Source: Isoetes taiwanensis (lineage: Eukaryota > Streptophyta > Lycopodiopsida > Isoetales > Isoetaceae). From it: a DNA stretch of 64,000 bases. Position 1 is the stretch's first letter, and every line of letters starts with the position of its first letter. Under the pieces are notes generated by a model. It saw nothing but the letters and a program-made list of their open reading frames with translations, was not told where the DNA came from and searched no databases. The stretch is taken from the NCBI GenBank assembly GCA_021234155.1, contig JAJEKV010000052.1, forward strand, positions 4,073,606-4,137,605, given 5' to 3'. Both the position numbers and the translations under genes were made by a program. Positions 1-8,915 of the stretch are shown piece by piece.

Positions 1-125
1 GTCTCTAGACAATGGGGCTGCTTGGGAAACTGATGCTATTTGTGTCATTCGAAAAGGATGGAAGATCTGAGTGCCAAGAAAACTATCTTGTTCAGGTGGC
101 TTCTTGAACAAAAGTCTGAAATCTA

Positions 126-592
126 ATGCATCTGAGCCGATTTAACAATCAAGTCTCAGATAGGTGTCCTTTAGGCTGTGGCCAAGCTGAAACTTCAACT
201 CATATCTTCATTTGTCCTTGGCTTATCCCCTTTTGGCAGTGGATTCATGCATTTATTGGATTTACTCCAGCTAGTGAACCAGATCTGTTTGCCTTCCTCT
301 CCTCTGGCTCCTCCTTCATGAGTACAGTAAGAACCTTGTGTTTGTGGGCATTTGGAAGCATAGGAATGGAGTGGCCATCAATCACTCTGCTCCAGACATA
401 AATTCCATCAAATCCACTCTTCAACTGGAGTTGGCTGATGCAGCCATGGCACACAGATTGCTTAAGGGTTCTAATTATGACAGAAATTGGGATGCTCTGG
501 GCTCCTTCCAGGGGTTCTACTATTTCTTTACATTGTATTTTAACAAACTTTCTGATGTGGATGACAGAGTACCTGGTCAGGAAACACCATGA
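126..592 (+). pseudogene. LINE ORF2 C-terminus (zf-RVT zinc-binding region), frameshifted
   Basis: The frame from 126 contains CPLGCGQAETSTHIFICP, the C-x3-C...H-x4-C pattern of the zinc-binding region that follows the reverse transcriptase in plant LINEs. The downstream part of the family, normally a W-x-x-W-K-x-R-N segment, continues in another frame (338-592) as GIWKHRNGVAINHS. One frameshift around 340-400 therefore separates the two halves and the copy is not translatable as one protein. The reverse transcriptase core itself is upstream of the window. Confidence 0.65.
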
Positions 593-920
593 AGGCGGAC
601 ATTACAGGGAGGTCCCGGAAGGAACGGTGCCTTTATCACATCAGGAAGTCCTTGAAGCTCTGCTGTGGGTTAAAACAGAAGTTATTATGGTGAAGACACT
701 GAAACGGGTGTTAGCTGATGCGGATATTTGGGAGTTCAAGCAGGAACTCAAGAACTATTTCGAACAGAAGCTTGGTATTTGTGAATCATGCAGGGATTCG
801 TGGATACTTCACATTCTGGACTCTTCTGCTTATGGAGCCGTGGAACTAGATTATCTCCTTTCTAAGTACACTGATCAAGCCTTTGCCATCATTACTCTTG
901 ATGGGGTGATGGATGACTGA
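438..920 (+). CDS. Unrecognised 160-codon open frame within the LINE 3' region
   Basis: A third frame, overlapping the end of the zinc-finger frame, stays open for 160 codons to a TGA at 918-920. From about residue 50 the composition is protein-like and charged (LPLSHQEVLEALLW is close to the actual text; later KNYFEQKLGICESC), without low complexity. I do not recognise a domain. It could be the natural end of the LINE ORF2 after a frameshift, a captured host exon, or chance. It ends about 225 bases before the poly(A). The start codon is uncertain. Confidence 0.3.
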   Translation: MQPWHTDCLRVLIMTEIGMLWAPSRGSTISLHCILTNFLMWMTEYLVRKHHEGGHYREVPEGTVPLSHQEVLEALLWVKTEVIMVKTLKRVLADADIWEFKQELKNYFEQKLGICESCRDSWILHILDSSAYGAVELDYLLSKYTDQAFAIITLDGVMDD

Positions 921-1167
921 AGAGACAGAGGAACTCCTAATCGACTTTTTGGACTTAATGCTCTTACTATAGTTATATTTGAAATTACTTTATGCTTCCA
1001 ATCTTAAAACAGTGTTCTAAATTTTGAAATATTTCCTCCTTTGGAGAGTTGGGCCAGTTTAGTCATGGCCTGTATAGCAGGGTCTACCCTGCCATTTTGT
1101 ATTACTATGTTTATCATGTAATATAATACTTCTGCCGTTTCCTCAAAAAAAAAAAAAAAAAAAAAAA

Positions 1168-1869
1168 CAATGCATTTGTTCCCAAGGTGGTCGTGGTCGT
1201 GGCCTGGAATCATGGATGCTTCCAGGCCATCCAATATCGAAATCCCATATAAGACACTCTCTTGACACTATGAGCTGAAGCAACAGGGAATGAAAACCCT
1301 TTCTGTTATAATAATCTTGTGGAGATTCCTGTGGTGCTATTATTGGAATGTGACTTCCATCGACTGCTCCAATAACAGAAGGAATACCATGGACACGCTC
1401 AAAAGCCTCTGCTAAAGTTTTCATCCGATTTGGTGAAGGCCATTTAATATTTGGTGAAGGCCATTTAATATATAATTCTTTTAGTTTCCAATTTACACAA
1501 GTAGCAAACTCTATAGTAGCTTGTTGTGCAGTTGCGAATCCAACACGAAAAGAATCTGCTATACCTAGCAATGTGTCACCGAGCTATCATAATTTTGGTT
1601 TCAACTAGTATAGTTGTCCTGAACTTGGTATCTTGTCTTACCATTAGCGGCCATAACTCGTGGCACAAGTACTGGAATGTTGCTTTAGAGATTCGCAACC
1701 TCTTTTTGAAATCTAAATCAGTATAGGTCTGCAGTAGCACCTGATCCAATCCAATGCCTCTGTCATACATCCAAAACTGCCTCGGAGTGTTTGCTCTAGT
1801 AATGGATGAACCAAATGATGAGAAAAGAGTCATTACTGCTCTCAACCAAGCCATAGCCCTCACATACAA
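1168..1869 (-). pseudogene. PIF/Harbinger (HARBI1-like) transposase relic
   Basis: The minus strand reads as a HARBI1-type DDE transposase in two frames. The upstream frame (1869-1576) carries the N-terminal part with FKKRLRISKATFQYLCHELW. The downstream frame (1571-1168) carries GIPSVIGAVDGSHIPI, with the first catalytic Asp, and DYYNRKGFHSLLLQLIV followed by WDFDIGWPGSIHDSR. The second conserved block ends at HDSR, where the LINE poly(A) interrupts it, so the later catalytic residues are missing here. A frameshift lies at about 1572-1580, and the segment linking the two parts is shorter than usual. Harbinger transposases act in the nucleus and cut at TIRs with 3-bp TWA target duplications. 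This copy is dead. Confidence 0.8.
1429..1470. repeat. Perfect 21-bp tandem duplication inside the transposase relic
   Basis: Positions 1429-1449 and 1450-1470 are identical. The unit is 21 bp, so on the minus strand it repeats seven codons (IKWPSPN twice) without changing frame. Confidence 0.9.
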
Positions 1870-2383
1870 TTAGCAGGAATCGTCACTAACACATAATTGT
1901 TTCATTTGAAGCAGCAATAAAAAAAACCTTCCCATTTTCAGAATTACTTCATTTCTACTACCTCCACCAGTGTTTTTTGATAATCCCGAAACTTGTATAT
2001 CATTTAAAGAATCTGGATTGCATATGCCTTGCTCCATCTAGAAGTGATGTCTAATCAGGTAAATTGGATTTGGATGATGCAAGAAGATAAAAAAGCTAAC
2101 TTATAAATTGCAAGGAGAAAGAAATTACCTGTGTTGAAGCAAAATCTCTATTCGTGAGCGTTCACAAGAAGCCCACAAGAAGCCAGTTGCCGCCAATTTA
2201 CATTTGATTGCGTGTAGGATTGCGCGGAGATGACGTTTTTAAATTAGGCATGCTGTAGTGTCATGAAGCCCGTCCGAAAATAAAATTTCTAGGGTTTTCT
2301 CCGCCCTTGTATGCCACGTAATTAATTTTAGACGGGCGTGGTGTGATTTCACCCTTAGGGGTTCCTCCCCTAAAAATCAGGAC
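1870..2383. other. 5' flank of the Harbinger relic with a candidate element terminus near 2354
   Basis: No coding frame is seen in 1870-2340. At 2355-2373 is a hairpin, TTAGGGG-TTCCT-CCCCTAA. Read on the minus strand, TAA is followed by GGGTGAAATCACACCACGCC, which is what a Harbinger target duplication (TAA) plus the start of a TIR would look like. The matching opposite terminus would lie beyond the LINE, outside the window, so this is only a proposal. Confidence 0.3.
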
Positions 2384-2588
2384 ATTTCTCAAAAAATCCT
2401 AAAAGGCAAAAATCTGATCGCTTTTTGAGAAAAAAATGTGGAAAATAGGAATTTCCTTCTGTAGAATCTGGTTATTCTTAGAGAAATCTGGTATGACATT
2501 TTTTGAGAAGGCAAAATTCCTATAACTCCTAAAACTATTTTCGATACCTGGAGGAGGATGTGGAAAGGCGGGAAAACCCACATCCTCC
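2384..2588. other. Short inverted repeats
   Basis: TTCTCAAAAAAT (2384-2395) and ATTTTTTGAGAA (2499-2510) form 12-bp perfect arms. GGAGGATGTGG (2553-2563) and CCACATCCTCC (2578-2588) form an 11-bp hairpin with a 14-base loop. These could be remnants of a small TIR element. No coding sequence is recognised between 2384 and 3440 apart from the duplication listed separately. Confidence 0.4.
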
Positions 2589-2820
2589 AACAAGATATAT
2601 ATACATGGCCACAACAAATCAAAGGTTTCCCATTTTATTGGGATAGAAACCACATGCGTTAAACCTAAAGGGTTTCTTTAAGTTGAAATGTACCTATATG
2701 CCAACCAATTCTTCAATAGACGAGGCTCTTTTCGGTAGACAAACTTGAAGGGGAAGTTGGCGGGGGGAGCATCTCACTCCGTATACAAAGGCCCTTTCTT
2801 ACCTTTGGGATGCTTTTGTC

Positions 2821-2831
2821 GTATAAATAGG
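2821..2831 (+). promoter_or_regulatory. Possible TATA box
   Basis: GTATAAATAGG matches a plant TATA consensus and lies next to the 101-bp duplicated block starting at 2833. No convincing transcript is identified downstream, so this is a motif match only. Confidence 0.25.
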
Positions 2832-2832
2832 C

Positions 2833-3106
2833 CATGTGTTTACCTTGGATCGTTGCTAGAGATGTAGGTTTTTATTATTTTTTTTAAGCTTCATATTTAG
2901 ATTACACTGGTCTAATAATATCTTTTTTCATTTGAATGCAGATCAGCGTGCATTTTCTCACTATTATTCACCATTTCAAAGTACAATTTTGCAGCCACAT
3001 CTCAACATGTGTTTACCTTGGATCGTTGCTAGAGATGTAGGTTTTTATTATTTTTTTTAAGCTTCATATTTAGATTACACTGGTCTAATGATATCTTTTT
3101 TCATTT
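2833..3106. repeat. 101-bp direct repeat pair, nearly identical
   Basis: Positions 2833-2933 and 3006-3106 match over 101 bases with a single difference (AATAATAT versus AATGATAT), separated by 72 bases. The high identity indicates a young duplication compared with most repeats in this window. Confidence 0.9.
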
Positions 3107-3548
3107 TAAATCTATGGCCCGAGATTACTATATTCCTATGTGGAAGCATATGCATGCAAGTGACAGGTTCTATAAATCTATGTTGGATAGTTGGATCTAT
3201 TTATGATGTCACTTTAAATCTCCCTAGTATGATTCAGGATGTATTCGTTGCTGACATTACAAAATGCTATGAAACCATACCATTGACAGGTGATTCGGGC
3301 ATTTGCTGGACCACGCCCTAGATCGGACGGCTGAGGTTCGCTCTCCCTGTTTAACGGTCAAGATTGCCCCTTGAACATTAAAACTTTTTTTTTTTCTCTC
3401 TTTGCTCTCGCAACGAGCAGAACGATGGCAGATTGGGCACCGCATTCCACATGCTGGTTGTAAAGAACGAACTCCTTCTTCGTTCTGGCGAGCAGTTTGA
3501 AGGTCGATTATATTTTTTTAGGTGTTTTTCCCCGTTTCCTTTCTTCCT

Positions 3549-3741
3549 AAAACCCTAAGCCATTCCGGAGGACGGCATGGCCCCTTTGTTTTGCCGCCTC
3601 CTTCAACAGCTTCTTTCTGGCAGTCTCACAATCCATCAGCTGGCTACATCGGCCTTTGCAAGAAGGTTATTAGAAGGAACAAGAGAAGAAGCGACCTGCA
3701 TATCCTATCTGGACAAAATTGATAAAGGATGCACGGTTTAA
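3549..3741 (+). CDS. 5'UTR-like patch with small ORF (54 codons), unrecognised
   Basis: AAAACCCTAA (3549-3558) resembles the telo-box found in 5' leaders of many plant housekeeping genes. An ATG in good context (GGCATGGCC, 3577) opens 54 codons to TAA at 3739-3741. The peptide (MAPLFCRLLQQLL...) matches nothing I know. The other two frames are also partly open here, so the reading frame is uncertain. It could be a first exon of the gene whose H2A-like exon lies at 5181, but no clear intermediate exon was found. Confidence 0.22.
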
Positions 3742-4051
3742 TGAGTTATACGGTAAGATGATTTACTTGGAAGGTTTTTTTTTTTAAACTTTGCCGAGGC
3801 TGTATCTGCATCATGTTTTATTATGACAGAGCCAAGGACGAAATTGTCCTTCCTGGTCCGACGAACAGAGTGCAGACTGCTTAAGGTTGCAGTCCTAAGA
3901 AGCTATGAATCCTAAATTAGTGCCATCAAACAGTCTGCCACAAGGACAACTCTGAAGATGTTGTTCGAAACCTGTCCAGCTTTGCTTAAATCCTGTTGTA
4001 AATGCTCTGTGGTTCTGCCAGCCACAGGAAAATTTCCAGCAAGAATACTCT

Positions 4052-4207
4052 GATGTCAAGAAGAAAGCAACGAACAGGGGCTTGAGAAGAAAAAACCGTT
4101 GGCTCAGGCCCAAAACAAATTGGCTACTTTGATGTCAAGGAGGAGGAAACGAGATAAAACCAGGGTCTGAGATAAAAACCATTTGGTTCAGGCCTGAAAA
4201 CAGCTAA
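4052..4207. repeat. Imperfect tandem duplication (~79 bp)
   Basis: GATGTCAAG.AG.A at 4052 and at 4131 begins two diverged copies. Each ends in a TTGGxTCAGGCC block followed by an A-rich stretch. Divergence is substantial, so this is an old event. Nothing else is recognised in 3742-5040 beyond a hairpin AAGGAC...GTCCTT near 3836. Confidence 0.6.
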
Positions 4208-5180
4208 CTGTCCCACAGGTGTAACTAAGTAGGAAGCATCGATGGAAAAGCCTCAACTCTGCAGAGATGGAAGGCCGAAATAAAATACAGAAAGGGATCT
4301 GTGAATGGTTGGGGCTAAACTTTGTCTTCAAGAAAAACAGCGGTGCAATCAGCAACGAATGCAAAGGAGGAAGCCTCAAGCAGCAGGTGACCAAAAACAC
4401 AGAAAAAAGGGCAACGTTTTTGTCCTGCCGAAAAGAGAGGTCGAAGCCCTTACTTTGCTCAAAGAAATTCACGAAAGGAGCTCCTTGCAGAGAATGGAAA
4501 CATATCTTTAGTAAAAGGTACATTGCTTTAACCAAGGGAGTATTTTTTAAATGTATTTGTATTTTCATAGACGGGTACAGTGCAATTCTGAAAATGAACA
4601 AAAAAGTATTGTATACAATTTTTTTTTTTCTTGGCAACTAGGGTTCTAGCACTGTTTTCTTGGCAGTGAGCTTCAGCCCTTGCTTTTGAAGCATCTGATA
4701 TGCATCAGGTTACATGCCAGAAGCCAATAGGCTCGATTCTTCCAATCAGAGGTGAATAGCTGTTCTCCTTTCTTTTTCTTCAACTTTTCTTGCATTTTGC
4801 ATTTTTGCTAAGCTGCATTTGCATTTCTATTAGCTGCATTTGCATTTCCAATTAAAAATATGAGAAATATTTTTATTTGTAGAAATATGAGAAATTGGAA
4901 TTGGAAACGACCGTGGGCTGCCATGTTCGACATGGCTTATCCTAGAATGTGTATGCCTTCTCTGTCTCTATTCTATGTTCAAATGTCTGCTAATTTTGCA
5001 GTGATCCCAGGGCACCATCTCACATGTAGTTGTTGATCATCACGCAAAATTGTGTGACTGTTTTGCAGATTTGAAGGGTGGGATAAGCTTTGCCTGGAAA
5101 CATTCTGAAGGTAACATGCATGGACAAAATAGGGAAGATTAGAATAATCTTAGCTAAATGTTTGTCCTTCTGTTTGCTAG

Positions 5181-5480
5181 GTTTCTAAAAGATTGAAAAT
5201 ACCAGAGACAGAGCTCCTGTCTACCTTGCTGCAGTTTTGGAGTACCTCTCTGCTGAGGTAGGTTGTACTTTCTGAAGCAGCCAGTACGGTGCATAAAGAC
5301 ATGAGCAATACAGGCAATCCTTATCTGTAATGACTATGTATATTTTATGACCATTAGAATGCAAGATTTTTGTACATATTAAAAGTGTTGGTGTAGGTAC
5401 AGTGAGTCAATACTCCTTTTGATTGCAGGACAACTGGCTTGAGACAAAAGAATACATGGTTGTTGATATGTACTAATTCA
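5181..5480 (+). pseudogene. Histone H2A relic with intron
   Basis: The exon-like segment 5181-5257 is preceded by a TTTGCTAG acceptor and followed by a GTAGGT donor. One frame gives APVYLAAVLEYLSAE, the core signature of histone H2A (alpha-2 helix). The donor comes directly after 'SAE', where many plant H2A genes have an intron. The next candidate exon, after TTGATTGCAG at about 5428, keeps fragments resembling the ELAGNAARDNK coding region, but with deletions and frame loss. Upstream of the signature the frame has a stop and an altered RVGxG segment. H2A packs DNA in nucleosomes; this copy cannot encode a full protein. An intron-bearing relic implies duplication of genomic DNA rather than retroposition. 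Confidence 0.6.
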
Positions 5481-6895
5481 TATCCCATGGTAAGGATAAA
5501 AGCTCAATATCCAACTCTTTGAAACCCAATGATATGATGCAGACCATCACGATTGGGGAATTCATAAACATAAAACTGTGATTGCAATATCGTGTGTGCA
5601 TCTTTTCTTCGAAGATTTGTTGCACCAACAGGAAAACGAATCTGCAAACAACGTATGGCATCCTTCTATTTATAACAGATTTCTGCATAGGAACAGACCC
5701 CTAACTTCTGTAGTGCAGAGTTGCGAAGGTAGCAAAATTCCAGAGACAAACTTTCCATGCACTTGAAACGGTGTAGCCTGCATAAGCAAGGTAATTGGCT
5801 TTGCCAAAAAGTAAAAATTATGGACTTACAACAAGCAGGACTCCCATGGGGCTAGGCTATAAGGCAATTGTTGTGATGTAATTGCTAGGGGTGGTTTAGC
5901 AGTTGCTCCTGAATATTGGCATGGCAAGGTTGTCAGGTTCCTTTTGGAGGGGTATTAAACCTGTAACCTGTGAAACAAATAACGATGAACCTTAGGGTCC
6001 AGTGGAGATTCATGTAAGGATTACAAGTTAGGAAGATCAGCTCTTGAAAGAGAAGCTAGATCTGCAAAAAATAATGTTCTCTTATTTCTTTACATTTCTT
6101 GAGTTGTAAAAATAGGCAGAACTTAGTGTTGCTCCACTATTTATTATGTGTTATCTCATCTGTTATTACTGTTATGTGTTGCAAATGGAGCATAAAGAAT
6201 GTCATGGGGAAGCAATGGAGGTACAAATATTTTATTTGCAAGGGCAATTCGAGTTGGCAATCTCTTAGCTTTGCATGCTTGCATTTTATCATCTGTTATG
6301 TTACAAATAGCAAGCTAAGCATCTCTAAGTATGAACTTACTTGAATTATCCAATACATCTTCTAAATAATATTAGCTCTAATATTATTAATAATATATCC
6401 CTCCCTATAATGTGGTATTCAAGTATTATTTTTTCATGTTTGCCTTCCATGTAGACTTGGCTAGCACTCATCTTTGAATGTTGTTTTTAGGACAATTAGC
6501 ATAGTGGATCAAAATGTTATCGTGTTGTGATATACACATTGCTGTTAAGGATTATGTTTCACTTGCATCATGCACAAAGTTGCAGAAGTTAAGCAAGTGC
6601 TCATGTAAACTAGAGACTAAAAAATTTAATGGTACAAAAGACATGCTTCTCAATTGGCATGACAATCTCTAATATGGAAGCAACGTAATCTTATAACTTT
6701 GGAAATATAGCTTTGGCAAGTTAGATAGAAGCAACCCCACCTTCGAAAACAACAATTTTTGCATTCCTATATCTTTAGCATTTATTTTTTATAGTTAATG
6801 AAGCCCAAAGGTTTTGAGAGCCCTTTTGCATAACTTAAATTTGGAGTACTAGAGTACGAGATATAATTGTATGAGATATATGACAAGGAGTTTGA
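5481..6895. other. Intergenic AT-rich sequence
   Basis: Only short open frames (under 85 codons) with no recognisable protein are present. There is no clear repeat structure apart from AT-rich runs around 6360-6430. Confidence 0.6.
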
Positions 6896-6912
6896 GCCCA
6901 GCAACGCTGGGC
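6896..6912 (+). other. Perfect short hairpin 14 bases before the reverse transcriptase frame
   Basis: GCCCAGC-AAC-GCTGGGC forms a 7-bp GC-rich stem with a 3-base loop in a very AT-rich neighbourhood. It ends 13 bases before the first ATG of the RT frame (6926). Confidence 0.5.
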
Positions 6913-6925
6913 ACCATTACTAGTT

Positions 6926-7808
6926 ATGAAGAAAGTAATTGATGCCACTTGGAACTATAAAAAAATGTTACACAAAAAGCATGAGTTATGGATCAAGAAG
7001 TGTGGGGATGCTGGCTATAAAATTAAATGGTTCAAATTCTCTCCTAGTGGCAAATGCTGGCAGTACATTAGTCAGCAAAAGTTCATTGATATAAACATTT
7101 GGCTTTTAACCAACTGTTACATTGCAGTAGGGATAAATACATGGAGACAGGACGGTGGTATTCCAATGGGGTTCCCTTGTAGTCCGGGATGGTGTAACCT
7201 ATACCTTGCTTGGTTTGAGCTAATGTTTATAAAGGAACTGGCAAAGCAAGGTAAGTTTGATCTTATCAACAATTTCAAATACGTATTTAGGTACATGGAT
7301 GATTTGCTGGCCATAAATTGCCCTATGATCAGGGATTTCTTAAGTAAGGGACCTGTCTCTAATGAACAGTCGTTACACATATACGACTTAGATAAACTGG
7401 GAATCAAAGAGGAAACTATTTTTGCTAATAATGGCCCTTTGAATCAATCCTTTGGACAGGCTGCTAATTTCCTCAATTTAAGAATTGAGATAGTAAACAG
7501 ATCACATGGGGTTTACAGAACGGTCAAATATGATAAAAGGGACTGCCTTCCATTCACATCCCTCAAATTTATTCATGCAGATGGGTGCAGACCTTACCAT
7601 CAATCAAGAAATGTTATCCTATCACAGGTTCTACCTTGTTTATACATAAATTCCTGCCATACTGGGGCTGCAAAGGATATCATCGAACTTATACATATAC
7701 TGTGGTGGTTTAAACCGTAGAGTGATCAAGTACATCAAGGAAAATACTTTTCCTGGAATAAAGTTTGATACCAATGAGGTTATTGATGCCATTGACAATT
7801 ACTTCTAG
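6926..7808 (+). pseudogene. Reverse transcriptase relic, possibly Penelope-like
   Basis: The 264-codon frame 6926-7720 shows reverse transcriptase hallmarks in order: GIPMGFPCSP (residues about 78-87, motif B), then FRYMDDLLAIN (121-131), the YxDD catalytic motif, then YDKRDCLPF and a conserved downstream segment ending in SRNVILSQVLPCLY. This arrangement, with a DKRD segment after YxDD, reminds me most of Penelope-like elements, but the family assignment is from memory. The upstream motif A with the first catalytic Asp is not visible, so the 5' end is missing. The last part continues in another frame to TAG at 7806-7808 (RRVIKYIKENTFPGIKF), so there is one frameshift near 7690. No endonuclease domain was seen. 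Confidence 0.75.
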
Positions 7809-8483
7809 ATCTGAGGTACGGGTTATCTGTGTTTATCTTCTTTTCTCTAAAATAGATGCTTTGCAAGTATAGGGTGTGGCATGGCTCCTGCTTTGAGTAG
7901 GGGCATGCCACCCCTACTTCAGAAATCTAAACAGGTTGCTTGGTACTTTGTGCTGCCCCACTCTACGGTTGGAGGTAGGGTTTTTTTTTATAAAAAGCAT
8001 GCTTGGTAAGCCCTTTTTTTCACTGATTGGATAGCATATCCGGTCCTGCTAGGAATAACTGTACCTTATGTGTATGGGAGTGTTTACATGATGGTTATTG
8101 AATACTTAATGGCCTATAAGCTCATTTATTTTCCCTAAGTCTAGGCCTTTAATTTGGTGTCATATGTGGGTATGTACCCTATGTGTGATATCTAGGATAT
8201 TTTCCCTTCAACTGGTTTTGCATGATATATTCTGGTGGTGACACCATTCCGTATAAAGATATGGACTTAAGATATTAACATTAGGTGTGTTATTCTGGCC
8301 TTAGTTAAATACTTGGGCTTGTTTCATGCCGTTTCCATTGAAAGACATAGTTTTAATGAATTACCAATGGACTTACCATTAGGTGTATCTTTTTGGCCTT
8401 AGGTAAACACAGGCTTATTTCGTGCTGCAAGTTGTGAAGTAAATACTTTGTATTGATTGAGCTGTTCATAGCTATATCCCTGA
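7809..8483. repeat. Intergenic; diverged ~100-bp tandem duplication at 8280-8430
   Basis: ATTAGGTGTxTxxTTxTGGCCTTAG occurs at about 8280 and again at about 8379, followed each time by GGCTT-x-TTTC-x-TGC. A hairpin AGTAGGGG...CCCCTACT is present at about 7896-7919. No gene is recognised. Confidence 0.55.
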
Positions 8484-8915
8484 CCTTTAAAGACGGACCT
8501 TAGCCGATCTGTGGCCTTGCCTCGAGTTAGGGTTTCGAGGCATGCGCTGGTAGCTGTTGATGACAGAGCATAGTTAAGATTGACGGTTCCCTTTTCTGGT
8601 TTTCCCGGGCTTATGCTAATGGATGAATGGGACCTGATTATTGAAGATGACCTTCCCTTTTCTGAGTTTGATATCCTGCGCCTAAATGAGGCCGCTCTAG
8701 ACAAGGAAATCGCATTTTGCATGTAAGGCACTGATCTTAAGGGAGAAAAGATAGGCATGGACAGATATAATAAGAGAGGCAAGCATAGCTATGGTGGCCA
8801 GCAACAGAATAGAAGTTTCCAGAGCACAAACAGATAAAGCTTTGGAGCTACATCTTACTTTGTCCCTGAAACACAGTACATGGACGATCAAGAATCTGAC
8901 TTGGATGATAATCAG
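8484..8915 (+). pseudogene. Unrecognised coding frame interrupted by three in-frame stops
   Basis: One continuous frame of 144 codons runs from after a TGA (8481) to a GTATG donor-like site at 8916, broken only by TAG (8571-8573), TAA (8724-8726) and TAA (8835-8837). The text between is protein-like: MLMDEWDLIIEDDLPFSEF, then RYNKRGKHSYGGQQQNRSF, then SYFVPETQYMDDQESDLDD. It is acidic at the end and contains no low-complexity bias typical of chance frames. It follows the RT relic by 0.7 kb on the same strand and could be a second product of that element or a separate host exon. I do not recognise a family. Confidence 0.4.

Larger units (their letters stand above)
1..1167 (+). mobile_element. 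LINE (non-LTR retrotransposon) 3' end with poly(A) tail
   Basis: The segment encodes the end of a plant LINE ORF2, then about 550 bases of probable 3' region, and ends in 23 uninterrupted A (1145-1167). Just after the A-run the sequence becomes a minus-strand Harbinger transposase, so the LINE sits inside that gene. The 5' part lies outside the window, so whether the copy is 5'-truncated cannot be judged and the target-site duplication cannot be checked. The poly(A) end fixes the orientation as plus strand. Confidence 0.75.

Noticed and set aside
4188-4641. Overlapping frames of 124-149 codons on both strands
   Set aside because: Both strands are open over the same stretch, the compositions are biased (Lys/Phe), and neither shows a known domain.
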